Positions 5,609-5,935 of a stretch of DNA of 5,935 nucleotides are shown here, piece after piece. Under the pieces are notes generated by a model. The model was not told the origin of the DNA. It was given only the letters and a program-made list of their open reading frames with translations, and ran no database searches. Made by a program: the position numbers and the translations under genes. The DNA comes from Spirochaetia bacterium (GTDB taxonomy: Bacteria > Spirochaetota > UBA4802 > UBA5550). The DNA lies in contig JAITPE010000071.1 of assembly GCA_031289575.1 (NCBI GenBank), positions 1-5,935 of the forward strand. Reading direction: 5' to 3'. Position 1 is the stretch's first letter. Every line of letters begins with the position of its first letter.

Positions 5609-5935
5609 CTATTTTTCGTCAAGGACTTCCCAATGCCCGTTTTTGTTTGAGCCTGCGCGTATAATCCTTTGCTGTTCTTTCAACTGCTGAATAATCCGCA
5701 ATACGGTTGAGCGTGACTTGCCTGTCTGGCTCGCCAATTCGTCATAGGTGATTTGCGGATAACGTTTCATCAGCGTCAGAATCAGCTTTATAGGTTCATT
5801 TATAGGTTCATTTATAGGTTCATTCGCTCCGGCGTCATCGTCAGCATAGACCGTCTCTGTTGCGACATCAATGTACTTGTACATTGAATTTTCAATCATA
5901 TCAAGCATACAGTCAATAAACGGCCGGCAGTCAAC
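5609..5935 (-). CDS. C-terminal 108 residues of a probable Fic-family protein with winged-helix tail (5' end beyond window)
   Basis: The minus-strand frame is open from the right edge to TAG at 5611-5609, so this is the 3' part of a larger gene; the internal ATG at 5908 is not needed as a start. The first visible residues, CRPFIDCMLDMIENSMYKYI, resemble the helix after the Fic core in Fic-family proteins (often PFIEFML). An acidic linker with NEPINEPINEPI follows, then a winged helix-turn-helix: YDELASQTGKSRSTVLRIIQ (recognition helix around SRSTVLRII) and a wing ending GSNKNGHWEVL. Such NEP linkers and winged helices are common at the ends of Fic and AlbA/Schlafen-type ATPase proteins, so the latter is the alternative. 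The Fic catalytic HxFx(D/E)GNGR motif lies outside the window, so AMPylation activity cannot be assessed. It is convergent with cdsA. Confidence 0.7.
   Translation of the reverse strand, partial: VDCRPFIDCMLDMIENSMYKYIDVATETVYADDDAGANEPINEPINEPIKLILTLMKRYPQITYDELASQTGKSRSTVLRIIQQLKEQQRIIRAGSNKNGHWEVLDEK
5787..5822. repeat. 12-bp tandem repeat, three exact copies, in the Fic-like gene
   Basis: TTTATAGGTTCA is repeated three times without mismatch (5787-5798, 5799-5810, 5811-5822), with two further bases of the same period after it. On the coding (minus) strand it gives NEPINEPINEPI, the linker between the Fic-like end and the winged helix. A 12-bp unit changes copy number without shifting the frame, so slippage would alter linker length rather than switch the gene off. 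Confidence 0.9.

Noticed and set aside
1..5935. CRISPR array, tRNA or rRNA genes
   Set aside because: No regularly spaced repeats with unique spacers, no tRNA-like cloverleaf and no rRNA-like conserved stretch were seen on either strand.

Overview
This window carries a core bacterial translation and envelope operon on the + strand, from about 849 to 5594. The order is a small DUF4321-type membrane protein, then rpsB (ribosomal protein S2), tsf (EF-Ts), pyrH (UMP kinase), frr (ribosome recycling factor), uppS (undecaprenyl diphosphate synthase) and cdsA (CDP-diglyceride synthetase). Two truncated minus-strand genes of accessory families flank it. On the left (1-600) is the N-terminal part of an Rpn/PDDEXK_2 putative transposase-nuclease. 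On the right (5609-5935) is the C-terminal end of what looks like a Fic-family protein with a winged-helix tail and a 12-bp in-frame tandem repeat.

The organism is a bacterium, probably host- or gut-associated, judging by the Rpn and Fic families. The phylum cannot be fixed from this window. The rpsB-tsf-pyrH-frr-uppS-cdsA order is widespread. As I recall, Treponema has a longer EF-Ts and no pyrH in this cluster, so the short 198-residue EF-Ts and the embedded pyrH argue against a typical Treponema. An Elusimicrobiota-like or related lineage is a guess only. Start codons are mixed (TTG for rpsB, GTG for tsf), and clear Shine-Dalgarno sites precede rpsB, tsf and frr.

Layout: 1-600 partial Rpn gene (-); 601-848 AT-rich divergent intergenic region with a structured GC-rich patch; 849-1085 DUF4321-type gene; 1086-1247 rpsB leader with five GC-rich hairpins; 1248-2066 rpsB; 2103-2699 tsf; 2707-3420 pyrH; 3436-3993 frr; 4003-4719 uppS; 4716-5594 cdsA (ATGA overlap with uppS); 5609-5935 Fic-like C-terminus (-), convergent with cdsA.

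The genes form two modules. S2, EF-Ts and RRF serve ribosome assembly, elongation and recycling. UMP kinase supplies UDP/UTP/CTP, UppS makes the lipid carrier for wall polymers, and CdsA makes CDP-diacylglycerol for phospholipids, using CTP. The operon is otherwise ordinary, and no new defence or mobile system can be demonstrated. The points most worth a second look are the hairpin-rich rpsB leader with its TTG start, a CdsA signature lacking its usual arginine, an altered EF-Ts TDF-loop context, a GC-rich block within pyrH, and repeats in frr and the Fic-like gene.
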